This document shows, piece by piece, positions 8,677 through 16,633 of a stretch of 37,301 bases of DNA. Numbering within the stretch: position 1 is the stretch's first letter; each line of letters begins with the position of its first letter. This DNA comes from Synechococcales cyanobacterium CRU_2_2 (GTDB taxonomy: Bacteria > Cyanobacteriota > Cyanobacteriia > PCC-9006 > JAAUQQ01): positions 1 to 37,301 of the forward strand of contig JAAUOP010000037.1 of assembly GCA_012034805.1 (NCBI GenBank), read 5' to 3'. Both the position numbers and the translations under genes were made by a program. A model generated the notes under the pieces. The model was not told the DNA's origin. It did no database searches and worked only from the letters and a program-made list of their open reading frames with translations.

Positions 8677-10071
8677 TCACCGTGAGTCTAAATTGGGTTC
8701 TGAGTTGATTTCTAGTGTTTTTGCAACGGCACTATAGAGCTTTTTGGCTAAAATCTGATTGGCTTTGTCCGTCAGATGAATGGGATCTTGAAAGGCCTCA
8801 GTTTCAGTTTTGTCATATAGATCTCTTAGATTCAGAGAAGATACATTTGGATAGGTCTTTTTGATCTTCTCAACGGACTGTTGTAGTTGTTCATAGGCTA
8901 TCTCTATCTGTTGGGGATAGTCCGCGTTGAGTTTGTTCAGAATCGCTTGCTCTGCTGGGGAAGGATTGTGATTGAGGCGATCGCTAATCTCTGGTTGAAT
9001 AGCCACTATCAAGGGAGTCTTGGCTATTGAAGTGAGGTGAGCTAAGTCTGCTAAGTTGACCTCATAGCGATCGATACGTCGATTTAACTCGAGTTTATCT
9101 TTCGGTAGTTCAGGAGGTAAATGCAGAGAATATTTCAGATGAGCTTGGCTGTTGGATTTGGATAGCTGATTCCTTATTGACATCGCATATCGAGTAACCT
9201 TGACTGTATAAAAACGATTCAAAAATTGACTTATGGATACTCGAATAGAACGCAAAAAATGTGATCTAGCATTGTCCAAGATCTCATCTATTTGAGGGAT
9301 ATCAGATGCAATTTGATTGCTGGGAGTAAGTAAGTCTGTATAGCCATCGATGAGAACCAGCATATCTGGCTGATAGTGCGATACCTGATGAATAAACTGA
9401 GAACGTTCATTGCTGGAGATATAGCCTGGAACCGCAGCATTGATCACACGATATTGCTTTTTCTGGATACGTTTGGGCTTCGCTAGCGCGATCGCTTGTT
9501 CGTCGGCATAATAAGGCAGCCGTGGCGGTTGAAACTGACCTGGAGTCTCTTTTTGCTTGCCAACTCGCTCATTGAGTTGACGCTCTAACTGATAGGAAAT
9601 AGTTGTCTGATCGCTAGAACTGAGTTGGCCAAAAGCCGTAGACCCTCCTAAAACAAAAATTCGCATTTCATTCGTCGGTTTCTTATCACTGAGCAATGGT
9701 GCTAGTAATGGTGCTCGGAATCCCTGTGCACTAATACTCCAATGCTGACCCGATTGATCTTTCTGTAGCTCATATCCTTGTAAAGGACTGCGGCGAACTA
9801 CTAGTTTTCCTTGGGAAGAAAGATCTTTGTAGAGCTTTCCGGAGGCATCCCCATAGGCCAGTCGATAGTCGACGGTGACCGCCGATTTTCCAGCGTATTG
9901 CAGAGCGTCTGCGTTGCCTGTCAGACCAAAGCCCAAACGCAGCAGTAATTCTAAACCGAGTAATAGACAGAGGATTAAGACTAATAGCCGCCAACGCCGA
10001 GGAGAGGGCTTGCCGTAGGGTCGATAGGACGACTGACTGGAAAAGAAGGATTTACGACGGGTCTTAAACAT
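8677..10071 (-). CDS. Membrane-anchored SGNH/GDSL-like hydrolase
   Basis: A 464-residue protein with a basic N-terminus and one membrane segment (about residues 29-50), followed by a large domain on the far side of the membrane. SGNH features are seen in order: GGSTAFG (nucleophile Ser) near 145, VINAAVPGYISSNER, IDGYTD in place of the usual GxND block, and the C-terminal FQDPIHLTDKANQILAKKL carrying the Asp-x-x-His pair. Such proteins are often acyl-esterases acting on cell-surface polysaccharides, but the substrate is unknown. Codons are somewhat richer in A/T at third positions than its neighbours. It is divergent from the malic enzyme across 457 bases. Confidence 0.8.
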   Translation of the reverse strand: MFKTRRKSFFSSQSSYRPYGKPSPRRWRLLVLILCLLLGLELLLRLGFGLTGNADALQYAGKSAVTVDYRLAYGDASGKLYKDLSSQGKLVVRRSPLQGYELQKDQSGQHWSISAQGFRAPLLAPLLSDKKPTNEMRIFVLGGSTAFGQLSSSDQTTISYQLERQLNERVGKQKETPGQFQPPRLPYYADEQAIALAKPKRIQKKQYRVINAAVPGYISSNERSQFIHQVSHYQPDMLVLIDGYTDLLTPSNQIASDIPQIDEILDNARSHFLRSIRVSISQFLNRFYTVKVTRYAMSIRNQLSKSNSQAHLKYSLHLPPELPKDKLELNRRIDRYEVNLADLAHLTSIAKTPLIVAIQPEISDRLNHNPSPAEQAILNKLNADYPQQIEIAYEQLQQSVEKIKKTYPNVSSLNLRDLYDKTETEAFQDPIHLTDKANQILAKKLYSAVAKTLEINSEPNLDSR

Positions 10072-10528
10072 TCCACCTGGGAGCTAACGGGTTCACATAA
10101 TACTGCCTAGGGGGAATATCATTGCAACTCGGTAGCTCCCCTATGGAAAGGGGGGAAGACAGCCTTTTGGCAGATTTTGAAAAGAAACACCGATCAAGGT
10201 CGAGGGGCTACTCAATACATTTTTTGAGCTTGCTCGCAAAAACATTATGTCTCAAGCTAACAAATTAAGACGCAATAAAAGACTCATTATGCGTCTTACT
10301 TGAGACCAGTAGTTGTGAGTTTTCCTGGTGGGCTTTTTTCGACCTTGGCTACCTGGCGGCGCTATTTCTTTGCGATCGCCAGATTGAGTTCGTGAGCCTC
10401 ATTTCGGACTCAGCTTGAGACCAAGAAGGAGACGGCAAAGTCTCACTTGATACAATATGTTTTGTCGGTATTTTTGAGGGTTTGATGATTAAGCGAAAGA
10501 TCTACATACCCAACCCAGTTGCAAAAAA
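10072..10528. other. Long divergent intergenic region (457 bp)
   Basis: No gene is seen. It contains the nested inverted repeat at 10249-10306, a second copy of CTTGAGACCA at 10414-10423, and a small inverted repeat GAGAC-GGCAAA-GTCTC at 10429-10444. A TACAAT (10451-10456) may be the -10 box for the malic enzyme gene. Confidence 0.5.
10249..10306. other. Nested two-stem inverted repeat
   Basis: An outer stem GTCTCAAG (10249-10256) / CTTGAGAC (10299-10306) encloses an inner stem AAGACGCA (10267-10274) / TGCGTCTT (10290-10297) with a 15-nt loop. Both stems are perfect 8-bp matches, with a 10-nt bulge on the left and 1 nt on the right. This could be a structured RNA, a regulator site or a small element relic; no known family is recognised. 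Confidence 0.55.
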
Positions 10529-11926
10529 ATGGTTGAATTAACTCCAAATCCCAGCTTTAGCGTCAAAATGCGCGTTCAAGGGCCAAATCGAGCTGGCATG
10601 TTGGCAGGCGTCGTCGAGGCGATCGCGACGGCTCGCGGTAGTCTCAGCACGATTGACCTCATTGAGCAGACACTTCAGGTTTCTGTGCGCGACTTAGTCG
10701 TGGATGCGTATAGCGAAGCCCATGCAGCGGCAATCATTACAGCTGTTCAAGCGCTGCCGGACGTAGATTTACTGGGATTTCACGATCGCACTTTTCAGTT
10801 GCACCAAGGTGGCAAAATTGTCGTGGGGGGGAAACAGCCCCTGAAGACAGCCTCGGACTTGGCGATGGCCTATACTCCTGGAGTTGGGCGGATTTGTCAG
10901 GCGATCGCTGCTGATCCAGAACGCAGCTATGAATTAACCATTAAAGGGAACACCGTTGCGATCGTGAGCGATGGCAGCGCCGTCTTGGGGTTGGGTAATT
11001 TGGGTGCAGCGGCGGCCATGCCGGTCATGGAAGGAAAAGCGCTTCTTTTTAAGGAATTTGCCGGTGTCGATGCGTTCCCCATCTGCCTAGACACTCAAGA
11101 CATAAATGAGATCGTCGAAACCGTCAAGCGAATTGCCCCCGTATTCGGCGGCGTGAATCTAGAAGACATCGCCGCACCCCGTTGTTTTGAAATCGAAGCT
11201 AGATTGCGGGCTGAAACCGATATCCTGATTTTCCACGATGATCAGCATGGAACTGCAATTGTTGTCTTAGCGGCTTTGACCAATGCACTGAAACTGGTGG
11301 CCAAATCCCTCTCGGAGGTACGGATTGTGATTAATGGAGCAGGGGCTGCAGGAATGGCGATCGCGAAGTTACTCCAAGAGGCAGGAGCAACCCAAATTAT
11401 TGTCTGTGACTCTAAGGGGATCCTTTCCAAGGCTCGCACAGATTTGAATTCAGAGAAACAGGCCTTCGCCGTTGAAGCTAGCGGTTTTTTGGCGGATGCT
11501 ATGCAGCAGGCAGATGTTTTTCTTGGCGTGAGTGCACCGGGTGTCTTGACCGTTGAGATGGTAGCAACGATGGCGGAACAAGCGATTGTATTTGCGATGG
11601 CCAATCCTATCCCCGAAATCCAGCCTGAAAAAATCCGAGATCACGTCGCAATCATTGCTACAGGACGGAGCGATTATCCCAACCAAATCAACAATGTTCT
11701 GGCCTTTCCAGGGGTCTTCCGAGGCGCGCTCGACTGTCGGGCAACTTCGTTTACCGAATCAATGTATTTGGGTGCCGCAGCCGCGATCGCATCCCTTGTT
11801 GAGCCCGCTGAACTTGCACCCGACTTAATCGTTCCTTCCGTCTTTGATCCTCGGGTTGCTCCAGCGGTGGCAGAGGCCGTGCGGCAGGTGGCGATCGCTT
11901 CCGGAATGGCACGAATTAAGGGATAA
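10529..11926 (+). CDS. NAD(P)-dependent malic enzyme with N-terminal ACT domain
   Basis: Oxidative decarboxylation of malate to pyruvate, cytosolic. Residues 1-80 look like an ACT regulatory domain (FSVKMRVQGPNRAGMLAGVV, then SVRDLVVDAYSEAHAAAIIT). Next come the malic enzyme core motifs: MAYTPGVGRIC, KGNTVAIVSDGSAVLGLGNL, FPICLDTQD, GGVNLEDIAAPRCFEIE, the metal/substrate motif FHDDQHGTAIV, and the dinucleotide-binding INGAGAAGMAIAKLL, ending with TGRSDYPNQINNVLAFPG. At 465 residues this is the short bacterial form. The ACT domain suggests allosteric control by a small ligand, perhaps an amino acid (inference). Downstream are two hairpins. Confidence 0.92.
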   Translation: MVELTPNPSFSVKMRVQGPNRAGMLAGVVEAIATARGSLSTIDLIEQTLQVSVRDLVVDAYSEAHAAAIITAVQALPDVDLLGFHDRTFQLHQGGKIVVGGKQPLKTASDLAMAYTPGVGRICQAIAADPERSYELTIKGNTVAIVSDGSAVLGLGNLGAAAAMPVMEGKALLFKEFAGVDAFPICLDTQDINEIVETVKRIAPVFGGVNLEDIAAPRCFEIEARLRAETDILIFHDDQHGTAIVVLAALTNALKLVAKSLSEVRIVINGAGAAGMAIAKLLQEAGATQIIVCDSKGILSKARTDLNSEKQAFAVEASGFLADAMQQADVFLGVSAPGVLTVEMVATMAEQAIVFAMANPIPEIQPEKIRDHVAIIATGRSDYPNQINNVLAFPGVFRGALDCRATSFTESMYLGAAAAIASLVEPAELAPDLIVPSVFDPRVAPAVAEAVRQVAIASGMARIKG

Positions 11927-12014
11927 TCACGCCAGAATAGGCTGATACCAAAGGCCCTAAAACCCTTGCCCAGATAGCTCCAGTAACCTTTAGAGACTTT
12001 TTCACGGACTCAGC

Positions 12015-12053
12015 AGTAGTCAGTCCAAAATAAGCCTTCTTGGACTGACTACT
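12015..12053. other. Perfect 14-bp stem hairpin after malic enzyme
   Basis: AGTAGTCAGTCCAA (12015-12028) pairs perfectly with TTGGACTGACTACT (12040-12053) around an 11-nt loop. No T-run follows on either side. Probably part of the malic enzyme 3' end, though a small RNA or protein site is possible. Confidence 0.6.
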
Positions 12054-12082
12054 ACACACGACTCTTGTCTTGTCTAAGTTTC

Positions 12083-12126
12083 AACCCACAGACCCACTGC
12101 GTAATCCGCAGAAGGTCTGTGGGTTT
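12083..12126 (+). terminator. Terminator-like hairpin after malic enzyme
   Basis: AACCCACAGACC (12083-12094) pairs perfectly with GGTCTGTGGGTT (12114-12125), ending in a short TTT. It lies about 160 bases after the malic enzyme stop and before the promoter of the next gene. Confidence 0.6.
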
Positions 12127-12234
12127 GCCTAAGTTGCTATCGATAAACTTACGGCCGGACTAATTCGAGTCATCACAGCTTGTTCAGGGTACAATAGTTA
12201 GGAATACAACCTGGTTTGTTTTTCTTCTTCCAAA

Positions 12235-12254
12235 AAGTCTAGTTAACTAGACTT
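12235..12254. promoter_or_regulatory. Perfect 20-bp palindrome at a translation start
   Basis: AAGTCTAGTTAACTAGACTT is identical to its reverse complement and ends 6 bases before the ATG of the 360-residue unknown gene, where the ribosome site should be. A possible -10 box TACAAT lies at 12190-12195, about 40 bases upstream, so the palindrome would sit in the early leader. It is well placed for a dimeric repressor, perhaps the gene's own product, to block transcription or translation (inference). Confidence 0.6.
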
Positions 12255-12260
12255 ATTGCT

Positions 12261-13343
12261 ATGGCCGCCGCAGAAGTCAATGTTATAGCAGAGCTAAAAA
12301 ATCCTGAGCTTCAAACGATTGAATCTCGGATTGTGGAACTACTTCAGCAAGATCGCTATCGCTGGCAAGAGCTTGCTCAGCTGGCACTACTCGTACGACG
12401 CGAAAGGCTCTATCTTAAGCGAGGGATGCAATCGTTCACCGCCTGGATCAAGGGTATTGCGGAAGCGTCCGGACGGCAACCTTCTTTATTTTGGCGCTAC
12501 CTTAAAGCGGCAGTTTATTACCTGCGTCAGGTTGAAAGTGAAGATATTGAGCGTATCGGTGAAATCAAAGCGGCCCCAGAAGCACTCGATCGCCTCGAAA
12601 AGATTGAACGTCAAGCGCCTCGCCCTGTATTTGAAGCCATGCGCGAAAAGGTGATGGCTGGGGAGGCAACGGTGCTAGAGTGCCGTCAAGTAGAACGGCA
12701 GTATCGTCCCGAAAATGCCCTCAGCAATCGTGGACGACCGATTAAAGGTGCTGAGGGAGATTATGCTTACCTGGGTCAGTGGCGCAGTGTTAAGGAACGG
12801 GAAACCCTGAAGGCTGAAGCCGAATCCCTTAGCCGTGAACAAGTTACACAATTGCTCCAACACGCCGTCGAAGCCTACGTTTTAACCTGGAGTCGAGACT
12901 GTGCCGGAGCGAGTTATGTCGCTCGCAACCATGCTTTTTATACAAACTTGAAGGTTCTCCAAGGCAACCAGCTACAAACTCTAGAGTCGATAGCGGTGGT
13001 TCGCTGGGATCTAGCCCAACCGAAGGCTGTGTTTGCCGTCGCGACCAAAAATTGTCTTGCTACATTCGAACAACAACAAGACTGGACAGTCTATCTCAAT
13101 CTCTGTCACTACTTCAGTCTTGCCATTCCCAAGCAGGACATTGCACTTCAGCAAGCCATTCGTCAACAGACTCCCAGTCATGTTGGCATCTTATTGATAG
13201 ATCTCAATACAACTCCTAGTGAAGTAACCGGTGAGCTCAGCTATGTCGTTGAAGTTGCCCGAAAACCCAGGAAGGCGGATGCCAATGCCGTCGGGCTTGT
13301 TTACGAGGCGTTATACGATGAAGTCATGACTTGGAAGCGCTAA
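12261..13343 (+). CDS. Unrecognised 360-aa protein, possible degenerate nuclease fold
   Basis: I do not recognise a family with certainty. Residues 15-160 are helical and charged (RRERLYLKRGMQSFTAWIKG, EASGRQPSLFWRYLKA) and look like a DNA-binding or ParB/KorB-like helical region. A basic NRGRPIKG linker follows. The C-terminal part (about 230-330) has the order ESIAVVRWD, AVFAVATKN, DWTVYLNLCHYFSLAIP, HVGILLIDL. This resembles the MmcB-like PD-(D/E)xK layout (strand, EvK strand, W-x-x-Y-x-x-x-C-D/H-x-F-x-F-A-x-P). The usual Glu is Ala here while Lys is kept, so it may be inactive. The comparison is from memory and tentative. The gene stands alone between terminator-like hairpins and is preceded by a 20-bp palindrome. 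Confidence 0.75.
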   Translation: MAAAEVNVIAELKNPELQTIESRIVELLQQDRYRWQELAQLALLVRRERLYLKRGMQSFTAWIKGIAEASGRQPSLFWRYLKAAVYYLRQVESEDIERIGEIKAAPEALDRLEKIERQAPRPVFEAMREKVMAGEATVLECRQVERQYRPENALSNRGRPIKGAEGDYAYLGQWRSVKERETLKAEAESLSREQVTQLLQHAVEAYVLTWSRDCAGASYVARNHAFYTNLKVLQGNQLQTLESIAVVRWDLAQPKAVFAVATKNCLATFEQQQDWTVYLNLCHYFSLAIPKQDIALQQAIRQQTPSHVGILLIDLNTTPSEVTGELSYVVEVARKPRKADANAVGLVYEALYDEVMTWKR

Positions 13344-13639
13344 CGACTTTCATCGACATCTTTACCTGAAAAAATTACGGTAGCCCTATTCAGACATGAA
13401 TAGCTACATGGTGAAACTGCTCCTGGCAGAGAGTTTCAGGCATCTTTACCTTTAGAGCACTACCAAGAGATCAACATCACTGAGACATCTAAATCACCAT
13501 CTCTTTTTAGCCTTATTAGTCTTAGCTTGAGTCTCATTTCGGGCATTGGCAAGACGAGTGAGATCTTGATTGTGTCCCTGATCTTGCAAGCTTCGAACTG
13601 TTATTTCCTGCTAAGGTTGTATCTCTTGCCGTTGGAGTT

Positions 13640-14688
13640 ATGCATTGGGTTATGGGTGCGCACAAAAAAATCCTTGTGACAGGAGCAGCTGGGTTTATTG
13701 GTTATCACGTATGCCATCAGCTTTTGCAACAGGGAAAACAAGTTGTCGGCATCGATAATCTAAGTGACTACTACGACGTTGTTCTTAAGGAAAACAGAAT
13801 TTTACGCCTGAAGAAATCTCCTCAGTTTTTATTTCAAAAGCTCGATCTAAGCCATCGTCCCAGCATTGAATACTTATTTCAGAATCACGATATCCAACAG
13901 GTAATTCACCTGGGTGCTCAGGCAGGTGTTCGGTACTCAATTCAGAATCCTCATATCTATGTTGAAAGTAATGTCGTTGGGTTTCTAAATATTTTGGAGG
14001 GCTGCCGTCATAGTCGTGTGGAGCACCTTGTATTTGCCTCTTCTAGCTCAGTTTATGGCAATAATCGAGATATGCCGTTTCGAGTTAGTCAGAACGTAGA
14101 TCATCCTGTGAGTCTGTACGCAGCCACCAAGAAATCTAACGAGCTAATGGCTCATACCTACAGTCATCTCTATAATCTACCGATTACTGGATTGCGTTTC
14201 TTTACGGTATATGGACCTTGGGGACGTCCGGATATGGCACCCTTTCTCTTTGCCAGTTCTATTTTTCACGAGCAACCCATCAAGGTATTTAACTATGGTG
14301 ATATGAAACGAGATTTCACCTATGTTGATGATATTGTCGAGGGTGTTATACAAGTTCTTGATCATCTGCCAAAACCGATTTTTTCATTTGATCATCAGGT
14401 CAAAACTTTGACACCTGGCTGTAGTAATGTGCCCTATAGAATTTATAATATCGGCAATAATAAGCCCGTTGATTTAATGGAGTTTATTGAAGTTTTAGAA
14501 CAAGCAATCGGTAAGAAAGCAAAAAAGAATTTTTGCCAATGCAGCCTGGTGATGTCAAAGAAACATTTGCTGACACTAGCGATCTTCATCAAGAGATTGG
14601 TTTTGAGGCTAAAACTTCGATCGAAGTCGGCATTCCTCAATTCATAGAGTGGTTTCGCGACTATTACGGTTACGGAACAAGGCCATAG
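13640..14688 (+). pseudogene. UDP-glucuronate 4-epimerase-like SDR, frameshifted near C-terminus
   Basis: An extended short-chain dehydrogenase acting on nucleotide sugars, most like UDP-glucuronate/galacturonate 4-epimerases. Visible features are ILVTGAAGFIGYHV (NAD binding), HLGAQAGVRYSIQNP, ASSSSVYG, catalytic Tyr and Lys in YAATKKSNELMAH, GLRFFTVYGPWGRPDMAPFLF and RDFTYVDDIVEGV. After KKAKKNF the frame is lost. One more T in the run at 14530-14534 would restore LPMQPGDVKETFADTSDLHQ and a normal end (IEWFRDYYGYGTRP) at 14688. Likely role: sugar precursors for envelope polysaccharide. Third positions are A/T-rich compared with neighbours. The restored end overlaps the convergent dipeptidase by 19 bases. 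Start could also be ATG 13655. Confidence 0.85.
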
Positions 14689-15419
14689 CGAGCGATCGCC
14701 CCAGCTGGCCACTCTGCCTTCATCTCAGGCACACCACCTTGCTCTAGCCAAACCCAAACTTGATCTCCAAAGGAGAAATGCCACCACTCCCGAGGATGTC
14801 TTAGAAATCCAGCAGATTCCATGGTTAAACGTAAGATTTCGCGGTGTTGGTGAAATCGTTGTGCCTCTAAAACCTGTTCTGCTGTTCGAGAAACAGAAGC
14901 TTGAGAGGCAAAATAATTAGGATATGAGCGCTCTGAAATTGCGTCGATGGGCGACCCCATATCTATGACCTGGCCCAGTTGATTGATAAGGGTTACATCC
15001 ACCGCTGCCCCGGTACTGTGCGGCGGTGGTGTTGCAGGGTCATCACTAGGAATCGCCCAAAAAGTATGTACCTGAGTCCAAAGTTCCGTTTCTGATTCAG
15101 GTGTCAGTTTTGCACCCAAGCCCTGCGCAAGACGCTCTTGCTCAAATGTGTAATTGACCATGTATCGCTGCACGGCCACTGGGCGATAGGCATCAAAAAT
15201 CTGGATGCGCCAATCCGGTTGCGATCGCTGCAAATTCTGCTGAGCTTGGTGTAGCCGGGTCAAAATGCCTTGACGGACAAAAAAAGGAGAGCGATCGCCA
15301 TAGGGTGCTCCCACTGCAAGGTAGGGATGGGGATCGACGCGCTCGAAAACATCGAGTGGAATGGCAACTAACGGCTCACCACAATCTTGGATCGGTATCG
15401 TTTGGTAAGGCTTGAGCAT
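14670..15419 (-). CDS. D-alanyl-D-alanine dipeptidase (VanX-type, peptidase M15)
   Basis: A zinc dipeptidase cleaving D-Ala-D-Ala, 249 residues. The M15 motifs are clear: FDAYRPVAVQRYM, the zinc-binding PHSTGAAVDVTL (S-x-H-S-x-G-x-x-x-D), and the C-terminal catalytic Glu and zinc His in REWWHFSFGD. No signal peptide is apparent, which suits a cytoplasmic VanX-like enzyme. In non-resistant bacteria these enzymes may recycle cell-wall dipeptide; nothing nearby suggests a vancomycin cluster. Its 3' end overlaps the restored epimerase end. Confidence 0.9.
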   Translation of the reverse strand: MLKPYQTIPIQDCGEPLVAIPLDVFERVDPHPYLAVGAPYGDRSPFFVRQGILTRLHQAQQNLQRSQPDWRIQIFDAYRPVAVQRYMVNYTFEQERLAQGLGAKLTPESETELWTQVHTFWAIPSDDPATPPPHSTGAAVDVTLINQLGQVIDMGSPIDAISERSYPNYFASQASVSRTAEQVLEAQRFHQHREILRLTMESAGFLRHPREWWHFSFGDQVWVWLEQGGVPEMKAEWPAGAIARYGLVP

Positions 15420-15469
15420 CTTAGGGGAAAATATTTCAGATCCATTGCTTCCCTAGTTGGAACCGTCAA

Positions 15470-15507
15470 AAAACCGGGTCTTGCAGTGCTTTACAAGACC
15501 CGGTTTT
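15470..15507. terminator. Rho-independent terminator after rpmA
   Basis: AAAACCGGGTCTTG (15470-15483) pairs with CAAGACCCGGTTTT (15494-15507), a perfect 14-bp GC-rich stem with an A/T run at each foot. It lies directly downstream of rpmA and could work in both directions. Confidence 0.85.
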
Positions 15508-15526
15508 CAATGGTAAGCAAAAACAA

Positions 15527-15784
15527 CTAAGCAGCAGTGTAAACGCTGACTTGCTTACGATTTTTACCCTTACGTTCAAAGGTAACAACGCCAGGAATTA
15601 GGGCAAAAATTGTATCATCGCTACCACGACCGACATTATTGCCAGGGATAAAGCGGGTGCCGCGTTGGCGGATAATGATACTACCAGCTTTAACCACTTC
15701 TCCCCCAAAGCGCTTGACACCCAAGCGCTTTGAATTAGAATCGCGACCGTTACGTGTACTACCAGTACCTTTCTTATGAGCCAT
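15527..15784 (-). CDS. rpmA: 50S ribosomal protein L27
   Basis: Large-subunit ribosomal protein near the peptidyl-transferase centre. The 85-residue sequence has the hallmark start [20 protein letters not shown], then RLGVKRFGG and [19 protein letters not shown]. It begins directly at MAHKKG without a leader peptide to be cleaved. It lies 88 bases after rplU on the same strand, the standard rplU-rpmA operon, and is followed by a strong terminator. Confidence 0.98.
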   Translation of the reverse strand: MAHKKGTGSTRNGRDSNSKRLGVKRFGGEVVKAGSIIIRQRGTRFIPGNNVGRGSDDTIFALIPGVVTFERKGKNRKQVSVYTAA

Positions 15785-15872
15785 GATGTTCTCCTCGTAA
15801 AAATTAGTATTCGCTCCAAGCTCTGAAGCGAGGTGCCAGAACCTTTATCGAAACCTTGGTCAAAAACCTGAC

Positions 15873-16256
15873 CTAAGCTTCGACCTCCGACTCGGAAACG
15901 GGTAGCCCGTCCGCTGTGTCATTTTGGGCGATCGCCTTACCACCCAGTGAGATCGACTCCACCATAATACGGGTTAGATCCTGGCGGTGACCTTGCTTTT
16001 TACGGTATTTTTTCTTGGGCTTCATCTTGTAAACGATGATTTTCTTGCCGCGCAAGTGGCTCATCACCGTCGCCTCGACAGATGCCCCTTCCACGTAAGG
16101 CTGACCAACTGTGGTTTCACCGTCATGGCTGAGCAGCAACACGTTTTCCAGGGTCAGAGCAACATCGGGGTCGAGGCCCTGACGATCAATGTCATAGAAG
16201 CGACCGGCTTCTACCCAGAGCTGCTTTCCCGCGACTTCAACAATTGCGTAGGTCAT
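15873..16256 (-). CDS. rplU: 50S ribosomal protein L21
   Basis: Large-subunit ribosomal protein. [24 protein letters not shown] and the basic [25 protein letters not shown] rRNA-binding segment are diagnostic. At 127 residues it carries an acidic C-terminal tail ([12 protein letters not shown]) beyond the roughly 103-residue core, as in several cyanobacterial L21 proteins. First gene of the rplU-rpmA operon. Confidence 0.97.
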   Translation of the reverse strand: MTYAIVEVAGKQLWVEAGRFYDIDRQGLDPDVALTLENVLLLSHDGETTVGQPYVEGASVEATVMSHLRGKKIIVYKMKPKKKYRKKQGHRQDLTRIMVESISLGGKAIAQNDTADGLPVSESEVEA

Positions 16257-16494
16257 GGAGATCTTTCTTTCCTAAAGAGCCGTACAGGTAGCTAAGTGTG
16301 TATCGCTGTAACGCCCTCATCGGTTGTTCAGCATCAAACATCAGCATTTTGGTTAAGCCTGACCTGATCCGTGCTGGTTCGAGCCTGAATTCGAACTGGA
16401 TAATTTGACAGACAGCCTCCAATTATTAAGCAAGGCGATCGCCCCTGTCAATATCCCTGAAAATATTCCCCAAAATCATCCGTGAGAGTTATTC

Positions 16495-16558
16495 GTGGGT
16501 GTGACATCCTCCTAGCGCTGACCTTTTAGGTACAGCGCGGGCTTCCCTGGGTCACCCC
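16495..16558. mobile_element. Possible IS200/IS605-type element end (relic)
   Basis: The string GTGACATCCTCC, a GC-rich hairpin, then GCGGGCTTCC and GGGTCACCCC resembles the subterminal hairpin ends I recall from IS200/IS605 (TnpB-type) elements. The hairpin is GCGCTGACCT (16515-16524) pairing with AGGTaCAGCGC (16528-16538), with one bulged A and a 3-nt loop. No transposase or TnpB gene is in the window, so at most a solo end or small non-autonomous relic. The 377-bp gap it lies in (16257-16633) otherwise holds only the hairpin at 16579-16622. Confidence 0.4.
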
Positions 16559-16578
16559 AAGGCATTCCTGTTTCACAG

Positions 16579-16622
16579 GGTCTTGTCGAGGGGTGCCGCG
16601 TTGCTGCACCCTCGACAAGACC
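16579..16622 (-). terminator. Long hairpin downstream of the spondin/RTX gene
   Basis: GGTCTTGTCGAGGGGTGC (16579-16596) pairs with GCACCCTCGACAAGACC (16606-16622), 17 pairs with one bulged G and a 9-nt loop. It lies 11 bases beyond the stop of the minus-strand RTX gene, so it probably forms its 3' end; there is no clear U-run. Confidence 0.6.
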
Positions 16623-16633
16623 ACCCACGCTCG

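Noticed and set aside
11900..14691. A 2.8-kb stretch with no HIP1 octamer as evidence of a transferred island
   Set aside because: A similar gap exists at about 28.4-31.5 kb including core typA sequence, so it is weak evidence by itself.
14670..15419. Vancomycin-resistance cluster around the VanX-type gene
   Set aside because: No VanA, VanH or VanRS-like genes are nearby; lone M15 dipeptidases are widespread.
16370..16400. tRNA-like GGTTCGAGCC segment
   Set aside because: No acceptor, D or anticodon arms can be drawn around it.
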